This document shows positions 1 through 6,915 of a stretch of 64,000 nt of DNA, in pieces. This DNA comes from Alistipes sp. GTDB lineage: Bacteria > Bacteroidota > Bacteroidia > Bacteroidales > Rikenellaceae. Made by a program: the position numbers and the translations under genes. Positions within the stretch are counted from its first letter, which is position 1. The number at the start of each line of letters is the position of its first letter. The notes beneath the pieces were generated by a model. The model had not been told where the DNA came from, searched no databases, and was given only the letters and a program-made list of their open reading frames with translations. The DNA lies in contig JAGBTQ010000004.1 of the NCBI GenBank assembly GCA_017631275.1, positions 1-64,000 of the forward strand, given 5' to 3'.

Positions 1-107
<107 letters not shown>

Positions 108-110
108 CAA

Positions 111-142
111 GCCGAATCCAATAAGGGTTCGGCTTTTTTTTT
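111..142 (+). terminator. Rho-independent terminator of the rrn operon
   Basis: GCCGAA (111-116) pairs with TTCGGC (128-133) and a run of T follows, just after the 5S rRNA. This is the expected end of the rRNA transcript. Confidence 0.85.
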
Positions 143-206
143 GTTTACACAAAGCCGAACCCTTCTTCGTCTTGAAGAGCCGGCTATTAGCCGGTTGTGT
201 TTACAT

Positions 207-249
207 TCCACCCCAAACCCCTGCCCTTGACAAGGGAGGGGCTTGTGGC
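207..249 (+). repeat. Palindromic spacer repeat, copy 1
   Basis: A 43-base unit with a central palindrome (CCCTTGACAAGGG) flanked by CCAAACCCC and GGGGCTTGTGG. An inverted copy is at 2038-2074, where the reverse complement reads CCAAACCTCCCTTTGATAAG and then GGAGGCTTGTGG. I know no function for it. Confidence 0.6.
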
Positions 250-485
250 AAGGCTGCGCCTTGCATAAGAATATGTGTTAACAGGCCGCACTATCCTTGG
301 CATCTTTTTTCGTTATCCCTTAGGTCATTACGTTGCTATGTACGATATCTGAAGTACTCTATGCAAAAATTAAGAGGAGCAAGATTATTTTTTATTAATT
401 ATGTGCTGTTGTCGTAGGAGACTTGTTGTTGTTCTGTGAACAACCTTGGTGAGGGCAGGAGGGTTGATAGGGTTAATAGGGGCGA

Positions 486-590
486 TGGGATAGCTTCGCT
501 TGATGGGGGAGATGGGATCGCTTCGCTTGATAGGATTGATGGGTAACGCTTCGCTGGATGGGGTCGATTTGAACGTTTCGCTTGATTGAT
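486..590 (+). repeat. Degenerate tandem GCTTCGCTTGAT repeats
   Basis: The block GCTTCGCTTGAT or close variants occur four times (about 495, 520, 547 and 577), spaced about 25-30 bases and joined by G-rich links such as GATGGG and GATAGG. The same unit recurs at 12244-12282. This belongs to the G-rich/C-rich spacer sequence that also follows the 128-nt elements elsewhere in the window. Confidence 0.6.
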
Positions 591-646
591 AACTATCGTT
601 CAGTGGCTACCTTTATAATCATTTGGGCTGTGATAAATATAAAAGA

Positions 647-680
647 CAAAGGAGGTATCTAAAAGGTCCCTCCTTTTTGT
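647..680 (+). terminator. Terminator-like hairpin with no gene before it
   Basis: CAAAGGAGG (647-655) can pair with CCTCCTTTTTG (669-679), and the right arm is T-rich. No gene lies directly upstream on this strand, so it may stop readthrough from the rrn operon or end an unrecognised small RNA. Confidence 0.5.
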
Positions 681-696
681 GTATTTTGGCTAATAT

Positions 697-824
697 GCAG
701 ATAATCAAGATGTTAACATCTTTCCGAATTGTTCCGAAATAGGCTTTGTAACTTGTTGATTATCAGCAAGTTGAAAAATGGGTAAAATTTAATTTTTCAT
801 AGTGTTGATAATCAGCGAGTTATC
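697..824 (+). repeat. Three spaced copies of a TGATWATCA-centred repeat
   Basis: Imperfect copies occur at about 697-716 (GCAGATAATCAAGATGTTAA), 753-772 (TTGTTGATTATCAGCAAGTT) and 802-824 (GTTGATAATCAGCGAGTTAT core). The spacing is about 50 bases. They lie just upstream of the promoter of the first lipoprotein gene, so protein binding sites are one possibility. I cannot assign a factor. Confidence 0.5.
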
Positions 825-856
825 CCCCCCCCTCGGAAAAGTTTGAGCCCGAAAAA

Positions 857-889
857 TTTGGTTTTGGAGGTCTTCGTACTCTACCTTTG
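857..889 (+). promoter_or_regulatory. Bacteroidota-type promoter for the lipoprotein pair
   Basis: TTTG at 857-860 and TACCTTTG at 882-889 are separated by 21 bases, matching the -33/-7 consensus of this phylum. The first start codon is at 948, so a leader of about 50 bases is expected. Confidence 0.75.
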
Positions 890-947
890 CAGTAGCGAAA
901 AGCAAAGAAACGAACAAACATTCAAAATCATTTAACATCTTATCATT

Positions 948-1412
948 ATGAATTACATTAAATTTTTATTCCTATCGCTCGCAGCAGTTGTTGCCATAGC
1001 GTGTAGTAAACCAGATCTCAATGAGATGCCAGCTGTTCAGCGATTTCCTGATGCGGCATACTATCAGGGCGACCTTGTTGAACAAGTGGGCGATGAGCAG
1101 AGTACACGCTTAGTACATGTCGAGTTTTATCAGCTTGTGACGGGTGGCTACTCTTTAGCTATTGGAGATGTAGGTACCGACATTCAGCATCAACCGGAAT
1201 ATATTCTTTTCAGCAGACTTGATGGCGAGTTGGATGCGGGCAAGATAACTTTCACAGCAGAGAATGTTGCTGGAATGATTAACCTCGACGAGCATACGTT
1301 TGCCTCACTTGATGCTGTACTTACACCGAACAGAGCCGTTATCACGCTCGATTTTGGCGACGATAGGGTGTGGACATGCGACATTCCTGCAGAAATTCAC
1401 ATGCTTGAATAG
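948..1412 (+). CDS. Small lipoprotein of unknown function
   Basis: The 154-residue product begins with a lipoprotein signal peptide: a hydrophobic stretch after MNYIK and the lipobox AIAC with Cys at residue 19, followed by SKPDLNE. I recognise no domain. The mature part is acidic and looks rich in short beta strands, for example YSLAIGDVG and AVITLDFGDD. It shares the promoter at 857-889 with the next lipoprotein gene, 42 bases downstream, so the two are probably co-transcribed. The start is chosen because it places the signal sequence at the N terminus. It is probably attached to a membrane; the role is unknown. Confidence 0.85.
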   Translation: MNYIKFLFLSLAAVVAIACSKPDLNEMPAVQRFPDAAYYQGDLVEQVGDEQSTRLVHVEFYQLVTGGYSLAIGDVGTDIQHQPEYILFSRLDGELDAGKITFTAENVAGMINLDEHTFASLDAVLTPNRAVITLDFGDDRVWTCDIPAEIHMLE

Positions 1413-1454
1413 TATAATACATATATTTAATAACTAATTAAAACATCTCTAATT

Positions 1455-1892
1455 ATGAAAAAGCTATTTTTTATTGCAGTTGTGGCATCATTAACATTTG
1501 TCGTTGGTTGTGAGCAAGAGATTATCCCTAATAAGATTTATGATAAGCCCTCTGTGGAGTTTTATGAGGAGTCTATGAGCGTATCAGCTGAGGGTGGCGA
1601 TCTCATTATCCCTGTTAACTCTACAGGCGTTGATAATGTTACAATCGCATTGCCTACTGGCGACAGCTGGATTATCGACGAGAACGGTGACATGACACCT
1701 GCCGACAGCTGGATTAAGCTCGTGAAGGTTATTAACGAGTATGACGATCCTACACGTGCATTGGCTAAGTGGGATTCTGGTATCAGCCTCCAAGTGGAGC
1801 CTAATTCAACTGGTTATGAGCGTACTGCGACTATTGTAGTTCATAGCTTTCAGGCGATAGATACTATAGTGCTTACACAGTCAGCGAAATAG
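1455..1892 (+). CDS. BACON-like domain lipoprotein
   Basis: The 145-residue product has a signal peptide with lipobox FVVGC and CEQE after cleavage, a context compatible with surface export in this phylum. The rest resembles one BACON-type Ig-like domain: an N-terminal VSAEGGD strand, a central DSWIKL segment, and the C-terminal TATIVVHS...TIVLTQ strand typical of that fold. BACON domains usually occur in larger surface proteins, so a single-domain lipoprotein is small for the family. It is probably the second gene of a two-gene operon. A truncated copy of the 128-nt repeat starts 4 bases after its stop. Confidence 0.8.
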   Translation: MKKLFFIAVVASLTFVVGCEQEIIPNKIYDKPSVEFYEESMSVSAEGGDLIIPVNSTGVDNVTIALPTGDSWIIDENGDMTPADSWIKLVKVINEYDDPTRALAKWDSGISLQVEPNSTGYERTATIVVHSFQAIDTIVLTQSAK

Positions 1893-1895
1893 TTT

Positions 1896-1936
1896 AATTT
1901 GTTGTGATACGTCATAATCTGTGGCACATCTTGACC
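1896..1936 (+). repeat. 128-nt palindromic element, truncated left end
   Basis: AATTTGTTGTGATACG, then AATCTGTGGCACATC, matches the left terminus of the element family (closest to the copy at 49177-49306). The middle and right arm are missing and replaced by unrelated sequence. Like the intact copies, it sits directly after a plus-strand gene in plus orientation. Confidence 0.6.
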
Positions 1937-1975
1937 CAAGAGCTGCTACCAGAACTCGAACTGCGGTCAGCAGAG

Positions 1976-2009
1976 CGAGCCTATCCTGGACAAAAAAATA
2001 AGAGCAACC
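1976..2009 (+). repeat. Decayed inverted copy of the tRNA-Leu 3' end and terminator
   Basis: CGAGCCTATCCTGGACA followed by AAAAAATAAGAGCAACC matches, with a few changes, the 3' end of the minus-strand tRNA-Leu (CGAGTCCTATCCTGGGCA, then ATAAATAAGAGCAGCC). It lies about 130 bases away in the opposite orientation. There is no complete tRNA here, only the T-arm/acceptor side and the first terminator arm. Confidence 0.6.
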
Positions 2010-2037
2010 CATCTTGGTCGTTCTATATTAGTCAACG

Positions 2038-2074
2038 CCACAAGCCTCCCTTATCAAAGGGAGGTTTGGAGGGA
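2038..2074 (-). repeat. Palindromic spacer repeat, copy 2 (inverted)
   Basis: This is the inverted relative of the unit at 207-249, with the same GGGAGGCTTGTGG end and CCAAACC start when read on the minus strand. The centre (CTTATCAAAG) is slightly changed. Confidence 0.55.
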
Positions 2075-2099
2075 TTGTATGTATAACTGCCCATGGGCA

Positions 2100-2136
2100 C
2101 AAAAATAAGAGCAACCAAAAGGCTGCTCTTATTTAT
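2100..2136 (-). terminator. Terminator of tRNA-Leu
   Basis: Read on the minus strand, AAATAAGAGCAGCC pairs with GGTTGCTCTTATTTTT around a TTTT loop. It begins just after the tRNA 3' end. Confidence 0.8.
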
Positions 2137-2138
2137 TG

Positions 2139-2219
2139 TGCCCAGGATAGGACTCGAACCTACATGCCGCAAAGCACTCGCACCTGAAACGAGCGCGTCT
2201 ACCATTTCGCCACCTGGGC
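2139..2219 (-). tRNA. tRNA-Leu (anticodon CAG)
   Basis: Read on the minus strand it starts GCCCAGGTGGCGAAATGG and ends CCTGGGCA. The acceptor arms GCCCAGG and CCTGGGC pair fully. The D-loop GGTAGACGC and a variable arm are typical of a class II leucine tRNA. The anticodon loop is TTCAGGT between CTCGT and GCGAG, giving anticodon CAG. The T-arm has GTTCGAGTCC. CCA is not encoded. Confidence 0.93.
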
Positions 2220-2263
2220 TTAAGTTTACTAAGACAAAAGTAGCATATTTTTTCTAAATTTTG

Positions 2264-2271
2264 TATATTTG
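2264..2271 (+). promoter_or_regulatory. -7 promoter element before lspA
   Basis: TATATTTG matches the TAnnTTTG element. No clear TTTG is seen at -33, only a T-rich tract near 2248. Confidence 0.5.
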
Positions 2272-2344
2272 TGCAAAATAATTTACCAAATAAAAACTAT
2301 GCCACGAGGCGATAACCATGCCACGAGGTGCAAAACTTAGAGAT

Positions 2345-2941
2345 ATGAGCAAACTAAAGCTTTCATTAGGACACAAAATTGCAATATGGACCGTCGCCCT
2401 TGTCCTCGTGGATCAGATTGTTAAGATATTGGTACACTGCAATATGGAGGTGGGCGATAGGATTGAGGTCTTCAAGTGGTTCAACCTCTGCTATGTCGAG
2501 AATCCAGGCTTCGCCTTCGGCATGCAGCTTGGTGGCGGTGGCGACGGCATCGACTGGGGAAAGATTGCGCTAAGCATCTTCCGTCTGGTGATGATTGGCG
2601 CACTTATCTACGGTATTCGCTACCTTATTAAGAAGGGCAGCGAGGTGCCTAAGGGCGTTATCTATGGCGCTATGCTTATTCTTGCAGGCGCTATTGGTAA
2701 TATGGTTGATAGTATGTTTTATGGTCTTTTCATCGAGGAGCAGGGCACTGGTTTTCTCACTGGTAAGGTCATAGATATGGTACATCTTCCGCTATTTAAG
2801 TGGGAGTCGTGTCCCAGCTTTTTGCGTTTCCTTGTGGGTGGCGATGGCTACTTTTTCGGTGCCGTATTCAACGTTGCCGACGCCTACATATCGTGTGCTG
2901 TAGTCTATTTACTTGTGTTCCATTATAAGTTTTTTAAGTAG
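2345..2941 (+). CDS. lspA: Lipoprotein signal peptidase (signal peptidase II)
   Basis: This inner-membrane aspartyl protease removes signal peptides from diacylglyceryl-modified prolipoproteins. From the ATG at 2345 it has 198 residues, normal for this phylum. It shows hydrophobic segments, the early VDQIVK motif, the NPGFAFG motif, and the two catalytic Asp in GNMVDS (D122) and FNVADAY (D169). An in-frame ATG at 2318 would add nine residues (MPRGAKLRD). I prefer 2345 because MSKLK leads directly into the first membrane segment. The bases around 2299 and 2318 are a short duplication (ATGCCACGAGG), and the 2299 ATG opens a 13-codon out-of-frame reading frame that overlaps the upstream start. 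It probably forms an operon with the next two genes and is needed for the many lipoproteins in this window. Confidence 0.95.
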   Translation: MSKLKLSLGHKIAIWTVALVLVDQIVKILVHCNMEVGDRIEVFKWFNLCYVENPGFAFGMQLGGGGDGIDWGKIALSIFRLVMIGALIYGIRYLIKKGSEVPKGVIYGAMLILAGAIGNMVDSMFYGLFIEEQGTGFLTGKVIDMVHLPLFKWESCPSFLRFLVGGDGYFFGAVFNVADAYISCAVVYLLVFHYKFFK

Positions 2942-2946
2942 TCGCC

Positions 2947-4017
2947 ATGCGTCGATTATGCATCATTATCGTATTGCTAATCAGTGCTTTGTGTGCTGAG
3001 GCTCAGCCCTTGTGGTCGGAGCTTACGCCCAGTGAGCAGATAGCCACAATACGCTCGCGCCGCACCCCTAAGGTTGTGCGCGAGGTGATGCTCTCAGACC
3101 TTGCGCTAAAGCAGCTCGATGCTCCGACACGTGCTCAACTTTTGCAGAGGGTGACGTCGCGTTGCATGGATCAAAATCTTGCGGCGCTATACCTATATAT
3201 ATATAATGCTCTGCGCGAGCCTAATGGCTCGATGGCACAAAGCGACGTGCGTATGATATCGTTATATGCCGAGCCTATCTTGAAGCTATGGGCTCAGGAC
3301 AGCACTTCGGGCAAGATATATAATTGGGCATATTCGCTTGGAAGCTACTCGGCAATGGGTGGCGAGGGTAAGGTTAGGCGAGTGGTTAAAAAGCTAACTA
3401 ACAAGAAGTTGTTGGCGAGCTATGGCTCTCAGGTATATCGTTTTAACTCAGCATATGGCATTGCTTATGCCTCGGTGTCGGCGGGTAAGAACTCCTTTAA
3501 CGACATCACGCCTCCTGCCGTGCTCTACGACACCTTTACGCCCGAAAGCGAGGATATCTATAACGCTGTGAATAGTGCGTCAACGCCCATTGTAGCATCT
3601 CTTGCTGATGCGCACTCTAATATAGATGTGGCTATGCGCGCGGAGTGCATGGCGTGGAATGGTGCCTACCACACAGCCATTAAGCACAATCTAGGTAAGG
3701 GAATATTTCTAACTCATACGCATCGTGCTGATGGTGAGTATCTTACCATTGCTGATGCTCACAGCGACTCATATACTCTCAACAATGAGATGTTTCTGCT
3801 CGACAATGGCTATTTTGTTGCTATCAAGCGCCTTGCCTCGCCCCATGGCATAATTGTTGGTAGGTTCTTGCAGCGTGGTGGCTTTGTGATCTTTGGCGAG
3901 CGAAACCTCGACTATGGCACAAAGATTCTCGGCGTTAAGTCTGCGGGTCAATCGATATATCTTCATGTGGAGGCTGAGGATAAGGCTCAGAAGTATCTAA
4001 ACTACACTATTCGTTAG
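2947..4017 (+). CDS. Exported protein of unknown function
   Basis: The 356-residue product has an N-terminal signal peptide (MRRL, a hydrophobic core, cleavage probably after AEA) and no lipobox, so it is probably periplasmic or outer-membrane associated. I do not recognise a family. Two parts can be seen: a helical region at about residues 25-200 (SELTPSEQIATIRSRR; repeated Leu/Ala) and a beta-rich C-terminal half from about residue 220 (LTHTHRADGEYLTIADAHSD, FVIFGERNLDYGTKIL). It lies 5 bases after lspA and 3 bases before xerC, so it is very likely co-transcribed with both. Confidence 0.85.
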   Translation: MRRLCIIIVLLISALCAEAQPLWSELTPSEQIATIRSRRTPKVVREVMLSDLALKQLDAPTRAQLLQRVTSRCMDQNLAALYLYIYNALREPNGSMAQSDVRMISLYAEPILKLWAQDSTSGKIYNWAYSLGSYSAMGGEGKVRRVVKKLTNKKLLASYGSQVYRFNSAYGIAYASVSAGKNSFNDITPPAVLYDTFTPESEDIYNAVNSASTPIVASLADAHSNIDVAMRAECMAWNGAYHTAIKHNLGKGIFLTHTHRADGEYLTIADAHSDSYTLNNEMFLLDNGYFVAIKRLASPHGIIVGRFLQRGGFVIFGERNLDYGTKILGVKSAGQSIYLHVEAEDKAQKYLNYTIR

Positions 4018-4020
4018 GCT

Positions 4021-4929
4021 ATGAACCTCATTGACAGGTTTTTAACGTGGCTTGAGGCGGAGCGTCGCTACTCGCCACTCACCGTGCGTAACTACCAGCG
4101 AGATATCGATGATTTTCTTGGCTGGATGTCGCTCACGCGTGATAGTTTTGTGCCTGATATGATTAAGCGTGAGCATGTCGAGGAGTGGATAATATATCTC
4201 GGTGACAAACGTAAACTCAAGGCCACATCGGTAAATCGCACCGTGGCGTCGCTGCGTACCTTGTGGCGCTGGTTACTGCATCATGGGCATGTCAAGCGAG
4301 ATGTGGTGAGCATGATACGCTCCACGAAGACCCCACGCCGTCTCCCCGTCTTTGTGCCCGACAGCCGAATGGCGGAGGTTGTCGAGGGTATTAAGGAGGA
4401 TCTTGCCTCGGGAGATTATGTGCGCGTGCGCGATGCCGTTGTTGTGGTGCTGTTTTACACCTCGGGCATGCGTCTTGCGGAGCTTCACGCCCTGAATGTT
4501 GGCGATATCTCTGCGGATTTCAGCCATATACGCGTTTTGGGTAAGGGAAACAAGGAGCGTATAGTGCCCCTTATCGCTCCCGTGCAGGAGATACTGAAAA
4601 AATATTGTGGTCAAAAATCTTCGCAAAATATTTGCATAGATCAAAAAAAAGCATTAATTTTATCAGAGAAAGAGGAGCGTTTGAGTCAGCGCACGTTGCA
4701 GCGTATTGTCGATCGTGTGCTCAAGGCCTCGGGGGTTCAGGGTAAAACCTCGCCCCACGTCTTGCGCCATACGTTTGCCACCCACCTGCTTAACATGGGT
4801 GCCGACCTTCGCGATATTCAGGAGCTCCTTGGTCATAGTTCTTTGAAGGCTACACAGGTATATACCCACAACGATGTGGAGCGCCTCAAGGCGGTATATT
4901 CGGAGGCTCACCCTCGTGAGCGAAGATAG
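4021..4929 (+). CDS. xerC: Tyrosine recombinase, XerC/XerD type
   Basis: The 302-residue length fits cellular Xer recombinases, which resolve chromosome dimers at dif during division. It has an N-terminal SAM-like core-binding domain (about 1-90) and a C-terminal catalytic domain. All catalytic residues are visible: R151 in SGMRLAEL, K175 in LGKGNKER, H246 and R249 in PHVLRH, H272 in LLGHSS, and the nucleophile Y281 in QVYTHND. It is followed by hpf, and no phage or transposon genes are adjacent, which argues for the housekeeping enzyme rather than a mobile integrase. Assignment to XerC rather than XerD is uncertain from sequence alone. Confidence 0.88.
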   Translation: MNLIDRFLTWLEAERRYSPLTVRNYQRDIDDFLGWMSLTRDSFVPDMIKREHVEEWIIYLGDKRKLKATSVNRTVASLRTLWRWLLHHGHVKRDVVSMIRSTKTPRRLPVFVPDSRMAEVVEGIKEDLASGDYVRVRDAVVVVLFYTSGMRLAELHALNVGDISADFSHIRVLGKGNKERIVPLIAPVQEILKKYCGQKSSQNICIDQKKALILSEKEERLSQRTLQRIVDRVLKASGVQGKTSPHVLRHTFATHLLNMGADLRDIQELLGHSSLKATQVYTHNDVERLKAVYSEAHPRERR

Positions 4930-4992
4930 GTGTAGCAACACTTTGCAGACAGTGGGGCGGCAGCGTTCGTCCCGCATTAGATATTAACTTAA

Positions 4993-5000
4993 TACTTTTG
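4993..5000 (+). promoter_or_regulatory. -7 promoter element directly before hpf
   Basis: TACTTTTG fits TAnnTTTG and ends four bases before the hpf ATG, which would give a leaderless mRNA. No good -33 element is seen, so the support is moderate. Confidence 0.45.
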
Positions 5001-5004
5001 ACCT

Positions 5005-5304
5005 ATGAACGTACAGATTCAGTCAGTGAAATTTGATGCAAGCAAGCAGCTGCTTGAGTTTATTCAGAAGAAGATGGATAGATTGGATCGCTTTGTCGAC
5101 GAACGTGCCGGTGACGTGGAGGTTGTTTTGCGCCTCGACCCCGACTCAGAGAAGGGCAACAAAGTAGTAGTTATCTCGCTCCACGTGCCAGGTGGCGACA
5201 TTCGTGTCGAGGAGCGTGCATTTACCTTCGAGGAGGCTATCGACAACTCGATGGACATTATCAAGCGCCAGTTGGAGAAGGCGAAGGCAAAGTTTGAGAA
5301 ATAA
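5005..5304 (+). CDS. hpf: Ribosome hibernation promoting factor, short form
   Basis: The 99-residue product matches the HPF/RaiA (YfiA) fold: it starts MNVQIQSVKFDAS, continues with a DVEVVLRLD strand, and ends with the EEAIDNSMDIIKRQLEKAK helix. It has no long-form C-terminal dimerisation domain. These proteins bind the 30S decoding region and inactivate ribosomes under stress or in stationary phase. The gene lies 75 bases after xerC, with its own possible promoter and a strong terminator at 5336-5369. Confidence 0.93.
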   Translation: MNVQIQSVKFDASKQLLEFIQKKMDRLDRFVDERAGDVEVVLRLDPDSEKGNKVVVISLHVPGGDIRVEERAFTFEEAIDNSMDIIKRQLEKAKAKFEK

Positions 5305-5335
5305 ATCGTTACATAGAGGCTATTAACCTAAATTT

Positions 5336-5369
5336 GCGGTCATCACTGTTGGTGACCGCCTTTTTTTTT
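5336..5369 (+). terminator. Rho-independent terminator of hpf
   Basis: GCGGTCA (5336-5342) pairs with TGACCGC (5353-5359), followed by nine or more T. Confidence 0.88.
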
Positions 5370-5370
5370 G

Positions 5371-5378
5371 TATCTTTG
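5371..5378 (+). promoter_or_regulatory. -7 promoter element of obg
   Basis: TATCTTTG follows directly on the T-run of the hpf terminator, with the obg start 34 bases further. TTG at 5349-5351 is a possible -33 element. Confidence 0.65.
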
Positions 5379-5412
5379 CGCCAAAGAGAAATATCAACTA
5401 ACTATTTGAAAT

Positions 5413-6429
5413 ATGGCAGGTTCGAATTTTGTCGATTATGTGAAGATTTTTGCTCGCTCAGGACATGGTGGCGCTGGCTCGTGTCACTTCCGTCGTGAGA
5501 AGTTTGTAGCCTTTGGCGGTCCCGATGGTGGTGACGGCGGCAAGGGCGGTAGCATCATTCTTCAGGGCGACAGCCAATATTGGACACTCATACACCTAAA
5601 ATATAAGCGCCACCAGTTTGCTGAGGATGGCGAGAATGGCCATGGAGCACGCTCTACGGGCGCTGATGCTAAGGATATCATCATTCCTGTGCCCCTCGGA
5701 ACTGTTGCCAAGCAGGTGATTACCGACGAGGAGACTGGCGAGACATATACTGAGACTGTGGGTGAGGTTACCGAGCACGGCGAGCAGCTTGTGTTGTTGA
5801 AGGGTGGCCGTGGCGGTCTTGGTAACTGGCACTTCCGCACAGCAACAAACCAGACTCCACGCTACGCACAGCCTGGCGAGGAGGGCAAGGAGGGTGCTTT
5901 TATCCTCGAGCTTAAGGTGTTGGCAGACGTAGGCTTGGTGGGCTTCCCTAATGCGGGTAAGTCTACATTGCTTTCGGTTGTTTCTGCTGCAAAGCCAAAG
6001 ATTGCTAACTATGCCTTTACCACGCTTGAGCCTAACCTCGGCATCGTGTCGGTGCGTGACGACCACTCGTTCGTGATGGCAGATATCCCTGGTATCATCG
6101 AGGGTGCGCACGAGGGTCGTGGCCTTGGTACTCGCTTCTTGCGCCACATCGAGCGTAACTCGGTGCTTCTGTTTATGGTGCCAGCCGACAGCGACGACAT
6201 TGCTAAGGACTACGATATCTTGCTTGGCGAGCTTACACAGTATAACCCAGAACTCCTTGATAAGCAGCGCCTATTGGCTATCACTAAGTGTGATATGCTC
6301 GACGACGAGCTTATCGAGCAGATGAAGGCGCATCTTCCTGAGGGCGTTAAGTCGATATTCATTTCGTCGGTTGCGAATATGAATATTACGCAGCTTAAGG
6401 ATATGTTGTGGAATGCCCTACAAGAGTAA
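5413..6429 (+). CDS. obg: GTPase Obg (CgtA)
   Basis: This essential GTPase binds the 50S subunit and links ribosome assembly to growth state. The 338-residue product has the glycine-rich Obg fold at 1-160 (repeated GG motifs such as [11 protein letters not shown]) and a G domain with P-loop GFPNAGKS (177-184), DIPG (224-227) and TKCD (291-294). The C-terminal extension found in some species is absent. It has its own promoter after the hpf terminator. The stop codon TAA overlaps the left end of a 128-nt repeat element by two bases. Confidence 0.96.
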   Translation: MAGSNFVDYVKIFARSGHGGAGSCHFRREKFVAFGGPDGGDGGKGGSIILQGDSQYWTLIHLKYKRHQFAEDGENGHGARSTGADAKDIIIPVPLGTVAKQVITDEETGETYTETVGEVTEHGEQLVLLKGGRGGLGNWHFRTATNQTPRYAQPGEEGKEGAFILELKVLADVGLVGFPNAGKSTLLSVVSAAKPKIANYAFTTLEPNLGIVSVRDDHSFVMADIPGIIEGAHEGRGLGTRFLRHIERNSVLLFMVPADSDDIAKDYDILLGELTQYNPELLDKQRLLAITKCDMLDDELIEQMKAHLPEGVKSIFISSVANMNITQLKDMLWNALQE

Positions 6430-6554
6430 TTTCTTGTGATAAGGGCGCATCTACTGCCGCTAGCAAATTGTTGTAGCAATGAGCAGTACTTCAAGTACAG
6501 CCCATCGCTCCAAAATTTCCCGAGCGTTGTATCTGCAATCCTTCTAACAACAAA
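6428..6554 (+). repeat. 128-nt palindromic element, copy 1 (stem type A)
   Basis: The left end AATTTCTTGTGATAAGG overlaps the obg stop, and the right end is CCTTCTAACAACAAAT. The two halves form a hairpin of about 60 bases per arm. The core AGCAATGAGCAGTACTTC pairs with AAGTACAGCCCATCGCT. The same stem type occurs at 36109 and 49307. Length 127. Confidence 0.85.
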
Positions 6555-6556
6555 TC

Positions 6557-6684
6557 ATTTCTTGTGGTAATGGGTCATCTTCGGCACCAAGCTCATTGCC
6601 CCGAAAGGGGATATACGTCAAGTATACCCCCTTGCGTGTCAATTTCGACTTGGCACCAAATCTAACCCATTCTAACAAGAAATT
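6557..6684 (+). repeat. 128-nt palindromic element, copy 2 (stem type C)
   Basis: It follows copy 1 after two bases. The left end ATTTCTTGTGGTAATGGG and right end CCCATTCTAACAAGAAATT match the family. The core is GGGGATATACGTCAAGTATA followed by CCCCC. It is nearly identical to the copy at 11950. Length 128. Confidence 0.85.
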
Positions 6685-6699
6685 AGTGCGCTTTGGAAT

Positions 6700-6790
6700 G
6701 TGGTAAGAGTTCATCTTCGGCACTGCATATACCCCATTCTGATAGGAAATTGTTTCTTGCGATATAGGGTCGTGCTAATTTCAGTGCGCC
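6700..6790 (+). repeat. Degenerate remnants of the 128-nt element
   Basis: About 6700-6751 looks like an element that has lost its apical part (GTGGTAAGAGTTCATCTTCGG, then CCCCATTCTGATAGGAAATT). About 6751-6775 is a second isolated left end (TTTCTTGCGATATAGGG). Both keep the plus orientation. Confidence 0.55.
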
Positions 6791-6797
6791 AATAATG

Positions 6798-6873
6798 AGA
6801 TAAAGACAGAAAGATGGTCGTGAGCAAATGCTAAGATTTGATGCTCGACGTCGTTCTGTTCTTTTATCTTTTT
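6798..6873 (+). repeat. Long imperfect hairpin upstream of the acyltransferase operon
   Basis: AGATAAAGACAGAAAGATGG on the left is nearly complementary to the right arm TTCTGTTCTTTTATCTTTTT, with GTCGTGAGCA opposing TGCTCGACG in between. The T-rich end could act as a terminator. It differs in sequence from the 128-nt family. No promoter consensus is obvious between it and the start at 6916. Confidence 0.5.
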
Positions 6874-6915
6874 AGCCTTAATGTCATTTGATATAAAACT
6901 ACTAAGTAACTAATA

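Larger units (their letters stand above)
143..646. other. Non-coding spacer downstream of the rrn operon
   Basis: I see no credible gene here. The only open frame (172-417) is rich in Cys and basic residues, has no family resemblance, and runs through repeat sequence. The spacer holds a palindromic repeat (207-249) and a run of GCTTCGCTTGAT repeats (about 486-590), both listed separately. Confidence 0.6.

Noticed and set aside
172-417. Open frame of 81 codons after the 5S rRNA
   Set aside because: It runs through a palindromic repeat, has no promoter or family likeness, and its composition looks like chance translation.
821-840. DnaA boxes or a replication origin near the TTATCCCC sequence
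   Set aside because: No match to TTATNCACA clusters, no dnaA or dnaN gene, and the site precedes an ordinary lipoprotein promoter.
1904-2086. Open frame of 60 codons before the tRNA
   Set aside because: It overlaps the truncated element, the tRNA fragment and the palindromic repeat, so it is a chance frame in repeat sequence.
4021-4929. xerC as a mobile-element integrase linked to the palindromic elements
   Set aside because: Operon context with lspA, the family length and the full housekeeping signature favour the cellular enzyme; no element lies next to it.
6428-6790. CRISPR array in the repeat cluster after obg
   Set aside because: The units are about 128 nt, directly adjacent and palindromic, without short repeats separated by unique spacers, and no cas genes are present.
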